Below the pieces are notes generated by a model that saw only the letters and a program-made list of their open reading frames with translations, was not told the DNA's origin and did not search any database. The position numbers and the translations under genes are program-made. This document shows positions 10,927 through 19,567 of a DNA stretch of 64,000 nt, piece by piece (positions within the stretch are counted from its first letter, which is position 1; every line of letters begins with the position of its first letter). This stretch comes from Arenimonas sp. (lineage in GTDB: Bacteria > Pseudomonadota > Alphaproteobacteria > Rhizobiales > Rhizobiaceae), in assembly GCA_019459145.1 (NCBI GenBank), contig JAIBEK010000062.1:1-64000 (forward strand), read 5' to 3'.

Positions 10927-11148
10927 ATGACAGAGACACAGAGCAAGGCTCGCATTCAAGCCGAAGCCGCCTTCGGCAAGACGCAATCGCAGTTTCTGGC
11001 AAGAAACCGGATCATCTCCGAGAACGACGCCGTCGTTCAGGAGCGCGATGAAAAGACGATGCGCCTGCGCGCCCTGCGGATGGCGAAGGAAGCCGGCGGC
11101 ACGGCAACGCCCGACGGCATGACCGCGGCCTATCCGGCCAAGGACTGA
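10927..11148 (+). CDS. Small hypothetical protein
   Basis: MTETQSKARIQAEAAFGKTQSQFLARNRIISENDAVVQERDEKTMRLRALRMAKEAGG..., in-frame ATG after the csp terminator. Confidence 0.65.
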   Translation: MTETQSKARIQAEAAFGKTQSQFLARNRIISENDAVVQERDEKTMRLRALRMAKEAGGTATPDGMTAAYPAKD

Positions 11149-11271
11149 CGGCACGAGCGGCAAGCCGCTCCGCCCCGAGAAAAACCGCGCGCGGACAGCA
11201 TATGGTGCCGAAAGGTACGACCGAGCGCGATCGACACAAACCCGAAAACGATCCAATCCGAAAGCGGAACT

Positions 11272-11652
11272 TTGAAGAACACGAGAGACAACGGCCTGTC
11301 CGACCGCCGCAAGGCAACAGCCGACGCGAAGAAAATCCTTCTCGACAATTATCGCAAGGCGAAAGAAGCGGCCGCGCCGCATATCGAGGCCAAGCAGGCG
11401 GAACGCCTGGCGGTGGTAACCGCCCGCGAAGAACGCCGCGCCGAGCGAGAACGCGCCAAGGCTGAGGAACGGGACAGGCAGCTGGCCGCAGCAAAGGCTG
11501 AAGCCGAAGCGGCAGACGCGGCTAGCCGCGCCGAAGCAGAGGCACGCCTGGAAGCGGAGACCTCCCGCATCAGCCGGGTTATCGAGGACGAAGCCGCCCG
11601 CAAGGCCAAGCGCGATCAGCGCTACGCCAACAGAAAAGCGCGCCAAAGCTGA
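11272..11652 (+). CDS. DUF6481-like small, highly charged protein
   Basis: LSDRRKATADAKKILLDNYRKAKEAAAPHIEAKQAERLAVVTAREERRAERERAKAEE...; probable TTG start. Confidence 0.6.
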   Translation: MKNTRDNGLSDRRKATADAKKILLDNYRKAKEAAAPHIEAKQAERLAVVTAREERRAERERAKAEERDRQLAAAKAEAEAADAASRAEAEARLEAETSRISRVIEDEAARKAKRDQRYANRKARQS

Positions 11653-11780
11653 CGCGCCTTCGGACCGTGCGGTCCTGAGCGCCTGATGCCTTGCCGGAAA
11701 TGCGGCAAGGCAGGCTGTGTCCCGCCTTGCCGACCCCTCGGTCCTTGATCGGGGTCGGCACGCTTGAAACGCTCCAAGCG

Positions 11781-12089
11781 CTACTTGGCCATCGCCTTCA
11801 TCACCGCACCGACGAGACCGGTCAGCACGGCACCGCCGGCCGCACCACCGATAGCATCGCCCAACAGTCCGCCGAGCATGCCGCCAGCGGCACCGCCGGC
11901 GGCCGCATCCGTTCCGGTCGCACCACCCAGCAGGCTGCCGAGCAAGGTGCCGCCCGCAACGCCGCCGAGCGCCCCGCTGATGATCTTCGGCAACTGGCTC
12001 ATCGCCGCCTGCTTGAGGGCCGCGCCAACGGCCTGACCGCCAATGATCCCCGTGATGATTTGGATGATGATGGGCAGAATCGCGTCCAT
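11781..12089 (-). CDS. Small glycine-zipper hydrophobic protein, hypothetical
   Basis: MDAILPIIIQIITGIIGGQAVGAALKQAAMSQLPKIISGALGGVAGGTLLGSLLGGATGTDAAAGGAAGGMLGGLLGDAIGGAAGGAVLTGLVGAVMKAMAK; repeated GxxxG/GG spacing. Confidence 0.6.
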   Translation of the reverse strand: MDAILPIIIQIITGIIGGQAVGAALKQAAMSQLPKIISGALGGVAGGTLLGSLLGGATGTDAAAGGAAGGMLGGLLGDAIGGAAGGAVLTGLVGAVMKAMAK

Positions 12090-12513
12090 GTCGAAATCCC
12101 CCTGAAAGCCGAGGACGTCATGTCTTCGGATGTTCCATACAGTCACAGATCGCGCGAAAGACAAGCCTGTTGTTCGTGCTCGCCGCCTGCCGATTTCTTG
12201 CCGGCGCGACGAACACGACGGTTCCAATTCGCCCCGATCTCTGTCACAAGCCGCGAGGGACGCGGCTGCTGTCATCTATAGGACAGGGCCGGGCGGGCTG
12301 ATTGACGTCTCACCCGCTGCCACGAAACAACGCGGCCGTTCCTCTTTCATCGCAGCGGGATGGCACGAGCACCGGCGGGGCCGACGGGATTGGCGTCCCC
12401 AGCCCTGAACTCCGGTTGAGGGTTGCCATCATCCTGCAGTCCTGATCGACACGGATGGCGGCGGCCGCGATGATGCGTTAAACGATGCCGAACCCGCAGA
12501 GCCGGAATCCGAC

Positions 12514-12900
12514 ATGCCGAGCAAGCAGAAGCGTACGCGCCTGGAGAAACTTCAAAACTCGTGGACCAAGGCGACGGTCGAGGAACGCTACCAGTTTCTC
12601 GCCTGGCTGCGGCAGGACAGCGCCTTGGGCAAGTCACCGGATCTTTCCAACGTCGTGACCCCGATCGCCAGCGGACGCTATCTGCTGCCCTCGGCCGTCA
12701 CCCGCATCCGTGTCCTCATGGCTGAGCGTGGCCTCACCGCCGGCGATGTCATGGCGGAAATCGGCTTCGCGCCGGACGATCCGTCGCTCGCCCGCGCCCT
12801 CGACGAGAATGCGAGCCTGCGGCTCTCGGTCGTCGCCGCCCTGCAGATCTGGCTAACCGCCAATTCCTCCCCCGCCAATTCCTCGCCCGCCACGTCCTGA
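12514..12900 (+). CDS. Hypothetical protein with short C-terminal tandem repeat
   Basis: 128 aa: MPSKQKRTRLEKLQNSWTKATVEERYQFLAWLRQDS...; ends NSSPANSSPATS encoded by 15-bp repeats. Confidence 0.6.
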   Translation: MPSKQKRTRLEKLQNSWTKATVEERYQFLAWLRQDSALGKSPDLSNVVTPIASGRYLLPSAVTRIRVLMAERGLTAGDVMAEIGFAPDDPSLARALDENASLRLSVVAALQIWLTANSSPANSSPATS

Positions 12901-12996
12901 CAGGCCCTATCTCGGCACCGGGCTTTGGCCGGCCGGACCAGGGCCGGGGGTTTTCCACACCGCAATATTCCATACCAAATGACTCATGTTCATACT

Positions 12997-13011
12997 TGAC
13001 TCATTCGCTCA
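12997..13011 (+). promoter_or_regulatory. Candidate iron-responsive operator (TGA-N9-TCA, RirA-type) upstream of TonB receptor
   Basis: TGA-ctcattcgc-TCA, 44 bp upstream of the likely ATG at 13055. Confidence 0.45.
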
Positions 13012-13054
13012 TATTTGTGAGTGCAGAATGGGATTATCATTCGGGGACATCATC

Positions 13055-15148
13055 ATGCGGGTCAGATCAACCCTTCGCTACAAGCTCATCTTCCTCACCG
13101 GCGCCGCCTTGGCCCTTCAGCCATCTCTGCTCTTAGCGCAGAACACCGGCGAGACCGTGCTCGACAGCATTGAGGTCGAAGCCGAAAGCGACGACATCCT
13201 GGTTCAGGACGGCTATGTGGCCAAGGCCGACCGGATCGGCACGAAGGTCGACACGCCGCTCGTCAAGATCCCGCAGGCCGTCTCGGTCGTCACGCAGGAT
13301 CAGATCGAGGATCAGAAGCCAAGAACACTCAACGAGGCGCTGGCCTACACTGCCGGGGCAAACCCGAACACCTTCGGCTATGACAGCCGTTATGACGCCT
13401 TCTACCTGCGCGGCTTCCCGGCCTATTACAGCGGCATGTTCCGCGACGGGCTGCGCCAGTTCAACGGCCCTTCGGCCTGGCTCCGCTCGGAACCCTACGG
13501 TCTCGAGGGCGTGACCGTCCTGAAGGGCCCGGCCTCCTCGCTCTATGGCGTGAGCGGCCCCGGCGGCATCGTCAACATGGTGACCAAGCGCCCGACCGAC
13601 GAACCCTTCCGCGAAGTCGAGGTGACGATCGGCCAGGACAATCGCTACCAGACCGGTATCGATCTCTCCGGGCCGGCGGGCGACGATGATGCCATGCTCT
13701 ATCGCTTCACCGCCATGGGCCGCAAAAGCGACACCCATCTTGAAGGTTACCTCGACGACAAGCTCTATCTCGCCCCGGCCTTCACCTGGAAGCCGGACGA
13801 GGACACTCGCCTGACCATTCTCGGCGAATACTCGACCGCGCTGACCGGCGGCACGGCCTTCTTCTACCAGCCGGTCTATGGCGAACTGACCCACACCTAT
13901 GGCGGCGACCCGGACTGGAACGAGTTCCGCCAGAAACAGGGTCGCATCGGCTATGAGTTCGAGCACCGACTCAACGAGACGGTAACCCTGCGCCAGAACC
14001 TGCGCTACAGCGCGGTCGACGCCGAGCTTGAATACAGTGGCCTCTACGGCGCTGTCCCGACCCGCTACTGGGGCTATTACGAAGAGAAGATGAAGAACTT
14101 CGCCGTCGACAACATGGCGCAGTTCGAGTTCGACACCGGCACGGTCAGCCACACCGCCGTCGTCGGTATCGACTACAACTGGTCGGATTACGAGGCCTAC
14201 AGCGCCGTGTCCTATACCACGCTCGCCGATCTGAATGCTGCGCCGACACCCTTTGCCGGCCAGCAGGAAAGCAACATGTTCGGCATCTACCTGCACGACC
14301 AGGTGGAATGGGAAGACGTCACCTTGTTTGGCAGTGCCCGCTATGACTGGACGAAGACCGATGCGGTCGACGCCTCTTACACGAAAACGGAGCAGGAGGA
14401 CGAAGGCTTCTCGGGCCGCATCGGCCTTTCCTACCGCACCGAAATGGGGCTGATCCCCTATGCCAGCTACTCCACGTCCTTCTCGCCCAATGTCGGTTTC
14501 GTCTATGACGATCCCAGCCTTCCCGACAATCGCGTGGCCGATCCGACCATCGGCAAGCAGAAGGAAATCGGCGTCAAGTACGAGATCCCCGGTGCGAACG
14601 CCGTGCTGAGCGCCGCCCTGTTCGACATCGACCAGGAAGACGGCGTCGTCTTCGACACATCGAGCGGCATCAACAAGCAGGTGCAACGCGACCTTAATTC
14701 GCGCGGCATCGAACTGGAAGCCAATGCGTCCTTCGACAACGGTTTCAGCCTGATCGCCGCCTATACCTACCAGCGGATGCAGATCGAAAAGGGCGCCGTC
14801 GGCACGGAGGGTAACGAGCTGTCCGCGACGCCGAACCATGTCGCGTCCCTCTGGGGCCATTACCTCTTCGAGGGCGGCGCTCTCCAGGGTCTCGGCCTCG
14901 GCGCGGGCATACGCTATATCGGCGAGAGCTATGGCGACGACGCCAACAGCTTAGAGAACGAAAGCCGCGTGCTCGTGGATGCCGCCCTGTCCTACGACTT
15001 CGGCTATCGCAATCCGGACCTGAAGGGCCTGCAATTGCAGGTCAACGCCAAGAACCTGTTCGACACCGAGAAGGCGATTTGCTCGGCCGGCTCCTGCTAT
15101 TGGGATGAAGGCCGCACCGTCTACGGCAGCCTGCGCTACCGCTTCTGA
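13055..15148 (+). CDS. TonB-dependent siderophore receptor
   Basis: Signal peptide MRVRSTLRYKLIFLTGAALALQPSLLLAQ, plug (KIPQAVSVVTQDQIEDQKPRTLNEALAYTAG...LKGPASSLYGVSGPGGIVNMVTKRP), C-terminal YGSLRYRF. Confidence 0.93.
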   Translation: MRVRSTLRYKLIFLTGAALALQPSLLLAQNTGETVLDSIEVEAESDDILVQDGYVAKADRIGTKVDTPLVKIPQAVSVVTQDQIEDQKPRTLNEALAYTAGANPNTFGYDSRYDAFYLRGFPAYYSGMFRDGLRQFNGPSAWLRSEPYGLEGVTVLKGPASSLYGVSGPGGIVNMVTKRPTDEPFREVEVTIGQDNRYQTGIDLSGPAGDDDAMLYRFTAMGRKSDTHLEGYLDDKLYLAPAFTWKPDEDTRLTILGEYSTALTGGTAFFYQPVYGELTHTYGGDPDWNEFRQKQGRIGYEFEHRLNETVTLRQNLRYSAVDAELEYSGLYGAVPTRYWGYYEEKMKNFAVDNMAQFEFDTGTVSHTAVVGIDYNWSDYEAYSAVSYTTLADLNAAPTPFAGQQESNMFGIYLHDQVEWEDVTLFGSARYDWTKTDAVDASYTKTEQEDEGFSGRIGLSYRTEMGLIPYASYSTSFSPNVGFVYDDPSLPDNRVADPTIGKQKEIGVKYEIPGANAVLSAALFDIDQEDGVVFDTSSGINKQVQRDLNSRGIELEANASFDNGFSLIAAYTYQRMQIEKGAVGTEGNELSATPNHVASLWGHYLFEGGALQGLGLGAGIRYIGESYGDDANSLENESRVLVDAALSYDFGYRNPDLKGLQLQVNAKNLFDTEKAICSAGSCYWDEGRTVYGSLRYRF

Positions 15149-16350
15149 TGCGCACCGCGCACCAGCCATCGACGCCGATCCTCCTTGCGGGGATCGGCAG
15201 TCTTTATGTGGCCCAGAGCGTCATCGGCGGGCTCACCTGGACCGGGCTACCGGCGATCATGCGCGATGCCGGCGTGCCGCTCGATCGCATAGGCCTCGTC
15301 TCTTTGATCGCCTTGCCTTGGGTCCTCAAGTTCCTCTGGGCCCCCGCTGTCGAGCGTTTTCGCCTGCCGCCGGTTGGCAAGAACCGGTCGGGCGTGATCG
15401 TGCTTGCCGGCGGGCTGGTCTGCATCCTCGGTCTCATCGCTGTCGGCTTCCTCGATCCATCCGCCCCCTTGCCGATATTCGTCGGGTTGGCCCTGGTGGC
15501 CCTTGCGGCATCGACGGTTGACATCGCATGCGACGGCTTCGCCGTGCAGAGCCTCGCCGAAAATCACTATGGTTGGGGAAACGCCGCACAGGTCGGCGGC
15601 GCCTATCTCGGCTCCGCCATGGGTGGCGGCCTGTTTCTTTACCTGGCCGGCAGTTCAGGCTGGCAGGCAGCGAGCTTTGCCATGGCCGGCCTTCTCTGCC
15701 TGCTCGGCCTGCCCTTCCTGCTTGGCATTGCACATCGTCTGCCGGAAGAGACGCGCCCCCACATCCCCTCGCTCGCCGCCGCCCTGAAGCGGCCTCACCT
15801 GCGCCGCGGTCTCCTCGTGGCGGCGGTGTATGTTTTCGCGCAGAAGATGGCCCTCGGCATGATCGGCCCCTTCCTTGTGGATGCCGGTCTGGATCTGTCG
15901 ACGATCGGCCTCGTCAACGGAATCGGCAGCCTGTTCGTCGGCTTCGGCCTGGCGCTTGTCGGCGGCCTGTTCGTGCGCATCTGGGGCATTCGCGCCGTCT
16001 TGTTGCTGGCACTCGCGCTTCAGTCGGTCTGCCTCATATGTTTTTCAGCGGCAGCGACGATGGGCCCGTTTCCGGCACCCCTTCTGATGATCCTTGCGAT
16101 CGGCAGTTCTTCAGCCGTTCTGGCCCTCGGCTTCGTAGCGCTCTATGCACAGTTCATGCGCTGGTCCGATCCGCGCCAGGCCGGGGTCGATTTCACCCTG
16201 TTCCAGTGCATGGACGCATTCGTCAGCATGGCCGGCGGCGTGGTCGCGGGGCAGGTGGCGCATCTCCTCGGCTATGGCGTTTTCTTTGCCTGCGCCGCGG
16301 CTCTGGCGATCCTGGCCATGCCGCTGATGGCCGTGATCGCGGATCGCTGA
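15148..16350 (+). CDS. MFS transporter, RhtX/FptX-like siderophore uptake permease
   Basis: 12-TM-like AmpG/RhtX type sequence (QSVIGGLTWTGLPAIMRDAGVPLDRIGLVSLIALPWVLKFLWAPAVERFR), translationally coupled to the TonB receptor. Confidence 0.8.
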   Translation: MRTAHQPSTPILLAGIGSLYVAQSVIGGLTWTGLPAIMRDAGVPLDRIGLVSLIALPWVLKFLWAPAVERFRLPPVGKNRSGVIVLAGGLVCILGLIAVGFLDPSAPLPIFVGLALVALAASTVDIACDGFAVQSLAENHYGWGNAAQVGGAYLGSAMGGGLFLYLAGSSGWQAASFAMAGLLCLLGLPFLLGIAHRLPEETRPHIPSLAAALKRPHLRRGLLVAAVYVFAQKMALGMIGPFLVDAGLDLSTIGLVNGIGSLFVGFGLALVGGLFVRIWGIRAVLLLALALQSVCLICFSAAATMGPFPAPLLMILAIGSSSAVLALGFVALYAQFMRWSDPRQAGVDFTLFQCMDAFVSMAGGVVAGQVAHLLGYGVFFACAAALAILAMPLMAVIADR

Positions 16351-16472
16351 TCGCCGATCAATGACCAGGGGCCGCGGCGATCATTGCCGCCGTGGCCCTC
16401 AAACCCTGTTCACTGGGCGGATCTGCCCGCCTACTCTTGCACCTGTCGGCGACCGAGGGGCGCGCCTGCTCT

Positions 16473-16826
16473 TCAGCGTCTGGCAGGCGGCCGCAAGAGT
16501 GATTGCGCGGTATAGACGAGGATGGCGATGCCGACCGCCCCCATTGCCGCGACGCCGAACAGCACGATGACGTCGACCGGACCGCCGATGTCGCGCAGCC
16601 CCGACCGGGTGATCGTCTGGACAAAGACGACAGCCGCCACCGCACCGATCGGCATTGATAGCTGCGCCCACAGGAACTTCTTCCACGACACCTGCCGGTC
16701 GCGGATCAGCACATAGAGATAGGCCAGCGTGACAAGCGCAGCGACGGCCACCATCACCCAGAATAGGGTGCGGCCAAAAATCTCCTCGAACACCGCGATC
16801 AACGTCCCGAAAGTCAAATCCTTCAT
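16473..16826 (-). CDS. Small membrane protein (DUF5368-like)
   Basis: MKDLTFGTLIAVFEEIFGRTLFWVMVAVAALVTLAYLYVLIRDRQVSWKKFLWAQLSMPIGAVAAVVFVQTITRSGLRDIGGPVDVIVLF...; three TM segments. Confidence 0.65.
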   Translation of the reverse strand: MKDLTFGTLIAVFEEIFGRTLFWVMVAVAALVTLAYLYVLIRDRQVSWKKFLWAQLSMPIGAVAAVVFVQTITRSGLRDIGGPVDVIVLFGVAAMGAVGIAILVYTAQSLLRPPARR

Positions 16827-16837
16827 GGCATCCTCCT

Positions 16838-18142
16838 TCAGGCGCGGCCGCGCAGCATGGCATTGTAGGTCGGTTTCAGGGCGATCTCCTTCATCAGCCA
16901 GGAAATCCACAATTCCTCGAGCGGCGCGATGATGCCGGGGAAGGACGGGGTCAGATTGTTGTTGTAGTCGAACTCGACCAGCATTGCCTTGCCGACGCGG
17001 GTAATCAGCGGGCACGACGTGTAGCCGTCATAGCGCGCCGTGCTTTCCTTGCCCTCGATCTGGGCCGCCAATTGCTCGACGGCAACCGGCACCTGCCACT
17101 TGACGCTGGCGGCCGTCTTGCCCTTCGGCACGCCGGCGATGTCGCCGACGGCAAAGACGTCCGGATAGCGCACATGGCGCAGCGTGTGTTTGTCCACCTC
17201 GACCCAGCCCTGATCGACCCAGATGCCTTCCTTCCACGGCAGCGGGCTGTTCATCACCACTTCGGGCGCGCGCATCGGCGGGATCACATTGGTGAAATCA
17301 TAGCCGATCTCCTTGTCGCCCTCCGGCGTCTTGAAGGTGGCGATCTTGCGGCCCGGATCGATCTTGGTCATGACGTGGTCGTAGACCGGATCGATGCCGC
17401 GCTCCTCGAAAAGCATGCGCACCTTCTCGCTGACGATCGGCACGGAGAAGAAGGTCTTGTTCTGCGCCGCATAGATCATCTTCGACTTGCTGCGCGTGCC
17501 CTTCTGAACCGCATAGTCGTCGGTCAGGAAGGCGTACTTCAACGGCGCACCAGCGCACTTCATCTCGGTTGCCGGACGGGAAAACAGTGCCACCCCGCCC
17601 TTGTCGGTAAAGCGGCTCATTTCCTCCCAGGTCTTGGCCGCATAGTCGGGGCCGGCATAGACCGAGCCGATACCGTCCTTGCCGATCAGGTCAAGCGACA
17701 TACCCTCGATCGCGCCATAGTCGAGGCGAAGCCCAGTGGCGACGAACAGGAAATCATAGGCCACGGCCTTGCCGCTTTCGGTCACGACCTGCTTGCCCTC
17801 CGGATCGATCTCGGCGGCAGCCTCCTCGATCCATTCGATATCGCGCGGCAGCCACTCGCCGGTGGTCGAGACCGAATAGTTAGCCGACTTCAGACCTGCC
17901 GCGATCAGCGTGAAGCCTGGCTGGTAGAAATGCTGCTTGCGGCCGTCGATGATGATAATCTTGGCACCGTCGAAGCGTTGCGTCAGCCGATTGGCCAGCG
18001 CCGTCCCGGCCGCACCCGCCCCTAGGATCACGATCCGCGCCGACGTCTTGGTCCGGGCGGCCGAGGCGCTGGAAAGAGGGGCGGCGGCGAGCGTCGCCCC
18101 GGTGGCCGCGAGGCCGAGGAATTGTCTGCGATTGGCCTTCAA
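16838..18142 (-). CDS. FCSD/SQR-like FAD-dependent oxidoreductase with Tat signal
   Basis: MKANRRQFLGLAATGATLAAAPLSSASA, ARIVILGAGAAGTALANRL (FAD-binding), FFSVPIVSEKVRMLFEERGIDPVYDH, DVFAVGDIAGVPKGKTAASVKWQVPVAVEQL. Confidence 0.87.
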   Translation of the reverse strand: MKANRRQFLGLAATGATLAAAPLSSASAARTKTSARIVILGAGAAGTALANRLTQRFDGAKIIIIDGRKQHFYQPGFTLIAAGLKSANYSVSTTGEWLPRDIEWIEEAAAEIDPEGKQVVTESGKAVAYDFLFVATGLRLDYGAIEGMSLDLIGKDGIGSVYAGPDYAAKTWEEMSRFTDKGGVALFSRPATEMKCAGAPLKYAFLTDDYAVQKGTRSKSKMIYAAQNKTFFSVPIVSEKVRMLFEERGIDPVYDHVMTKIDPGRKIATFKTPEGDKEIGYDFTNVIPPMRAPEVVMNSPLPWKEGIWVDQGWVEVDKHTLRHVRYPDVFAVGDIAGVPKGKTAASVKWQVPVAVEQLAAQIEGKESTARYDGYTSCPLITRVGKAMLVEFDYNNNLTPSFPGIIAPLEELWISWLMKEIALKPTYNAMLRGRA

Positions 18143-18326
18143 ACTCTTGTCCTCCCGAATGGGTCATCCGTGTTTCATTTGTCACGTCGCGGCAGGGTCA
18201 TGATTTGTGATCTTGGTCCATTTGAAGCCCGGCAGCTTTGACACTGGTCAAGTGCGCGACATGTGCAAGCCCATGCGGCCAGCACACATTAAGAAATTCA
18301 TATGCATCTAGGACGCGGCGCCGTCC

Positions 18327-18340
18327 TTGATATAAATCAA
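18327..18340 (-). promoter_or_regulatory. Candidate FNR/FixK-type box (anaerobox)
   Basis: Perfect TTGAT-ataa-ATCAA, upstream of the 18142 minus-strand start. Confidence 0.6.
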
Positions 18341-18623
18341 TATCATGCATCGAAAATACACATTTCCCGGCCGTCATCCTGCCGATGCGCAAAGGTTCCT
18401 CGGATCAAGACAGGTGCCAGGAGATTTGCGGGTTCAAGGCGGGCTGGTCCCGGCCCCGCCGAAGCGACAACCGAAAACATCTCATTCTTCGCCCCATCTT
18501 TGTGGGCACGCATTGCGCGGGCCCGATCCGAGCCTTCCCTCGAGAGGGACTGCGGGATCCCGCTCGCGGAAGCTATTTCTGGCTGGTCAGCGTCAGATAC
18601 ATCAGCACTAGAGCGCGTCCGCT

Positions 18624-19211
18624 TTACTCGGGTTCATATCCGCACGATCTGAAGTAGTTGGCGCATTCTTGTGGTTCGAACAGCGTGACGATGCGGCCGA
18701 GGGTATTCCATAAGCCGTCGACCGTTCGCTCGGCTTTGGCGCGCAAGGCAGCCTTGAGTTTTGCGAACGCCTTCTCGATGGGGTTGAAGTCGGGACTGTA
18801 GGGAGGAAGGTACATCAACCGGCATCCAGCGCCTTCGATTGCGTGACGCACGCCTTCCGCTTTGTGTGCAGGCAGATTGTCCATGATGACGATGTCGCCC
18901 GGTGCCAAGGTTGGAATGAGAACCTGCTGGACGTAGGCCTGGAATGCTGCCCCGTTCATCGCACCGTCCAAGACCATGGGTGCTGTCATGCCGGATAGCC
19001 TGAGCGCACCGGTAAACGTCGTTGTCTTCCAATGGCCGTGCGGGACCGGGGAGCGGCATCGCTCTCCGCAAGGTGCCCGTCCGCGAAGTCGAGACATCTT
19101 GGTACTCAGGCCTGTTTCATCGATGAAGACGAGGCGCGCCGGGTCGAGGTCGAGCTGGCCGTCAAACCAGTCCTGGCGACGCTTCAGGAGATCGGGACGC
19201 TCCTGCTCCAA
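18624..19211 (-). CDS. IS630 transposase, OrfB (DDE catalytic domain)
   Basis: FIDETGLSTKMSRLRGRAP..., DIVIMDNLPAHKAEGVRHAIE..., YLPPYSPDFNPIEKAFAKLKA. Confidence 0.92.
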   Translation of the reverse strand: MEQERPDLLKRRQDWFDGQLDLDPARLVFIDETGLSTKMSRLRGRAPCGERCRSPVPHGHWKTTTFTGALRLSGMTAPMVLDGAMNGAAFQAYVQQVLIPTLAPGDIVIMDNLPAHKAEGVRHAIEGAGCRLMYLPPYSPDFNPIEKAFAKLKAALRAKAERTVDGLWNTLGRIVTLFEPQECANYFRSCGYEPE

Positions 19212-19567
19212 TGCATGTGCGGTCTTTTTTTGAAAGTCCAGCCGCGCTTTCGCAGCCAGACGTCAAGTGCGCTGCGACCGATGGAAACGGCTCTTTCCTG
19301 ACGCAATCGCAGGACCATCTCGTTGAGCGTGATATCCTTTTCCTCTTCGATCATGCCGATGATGAAGTCCTCGTGTACATCCAGGCGTGAACCGCCCCGC
19401 CGACCCTGCCTCAAAGGCGTCAACCGACCAGCGCGCGCACTCGCAATCCAGGCGATGGCTGTCGAAATCCCAATCCCAAATCGGGCTGCCGCTGAACGCG
19501 CCGACATCCCATCCCGTGACGCAGCCAGTACGCGGCTACGCAGATCATCACTGAAAGCTCGGGTCAT
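19184..19567 (-). CDS. IS630 transposase, OrfA (HTH domain)
   Basis: MTRAFSDDLRSRVLAASRDGMSARSAAARFGIGISTAIAWIASARAGRLTPLRQGRRGGSRLDVHEDFIIGMIEEEKDITLNEMVLRL; ORF extends to 19582. Confidence 0.88.
   Translation of the reverse strand: MTRAFSDDLRSRVLAASRDGMSARSAAARFGIGISTAIAWIASARAGRLTPLRQGRRGGSRLDVHEDFIIGMIEEEKDITLNEMVLRLRQERAVSIGRSALDVWLRKRGWTFKKRPHMHWSRSVPIS

Noticed and set aside
13133-14860. 575-aa minus-strand ORF opposite the first TonB receptor
   Set aside because: Same antisense pattern, no domain motifs.
18302-18657. Overlapping short plus-strand ORFs (88-116 aa) between the FNR box and the IS
   Set aside because: Three mutually overlapping frames without RBS or recognisable motifs, and they run into the IS end.
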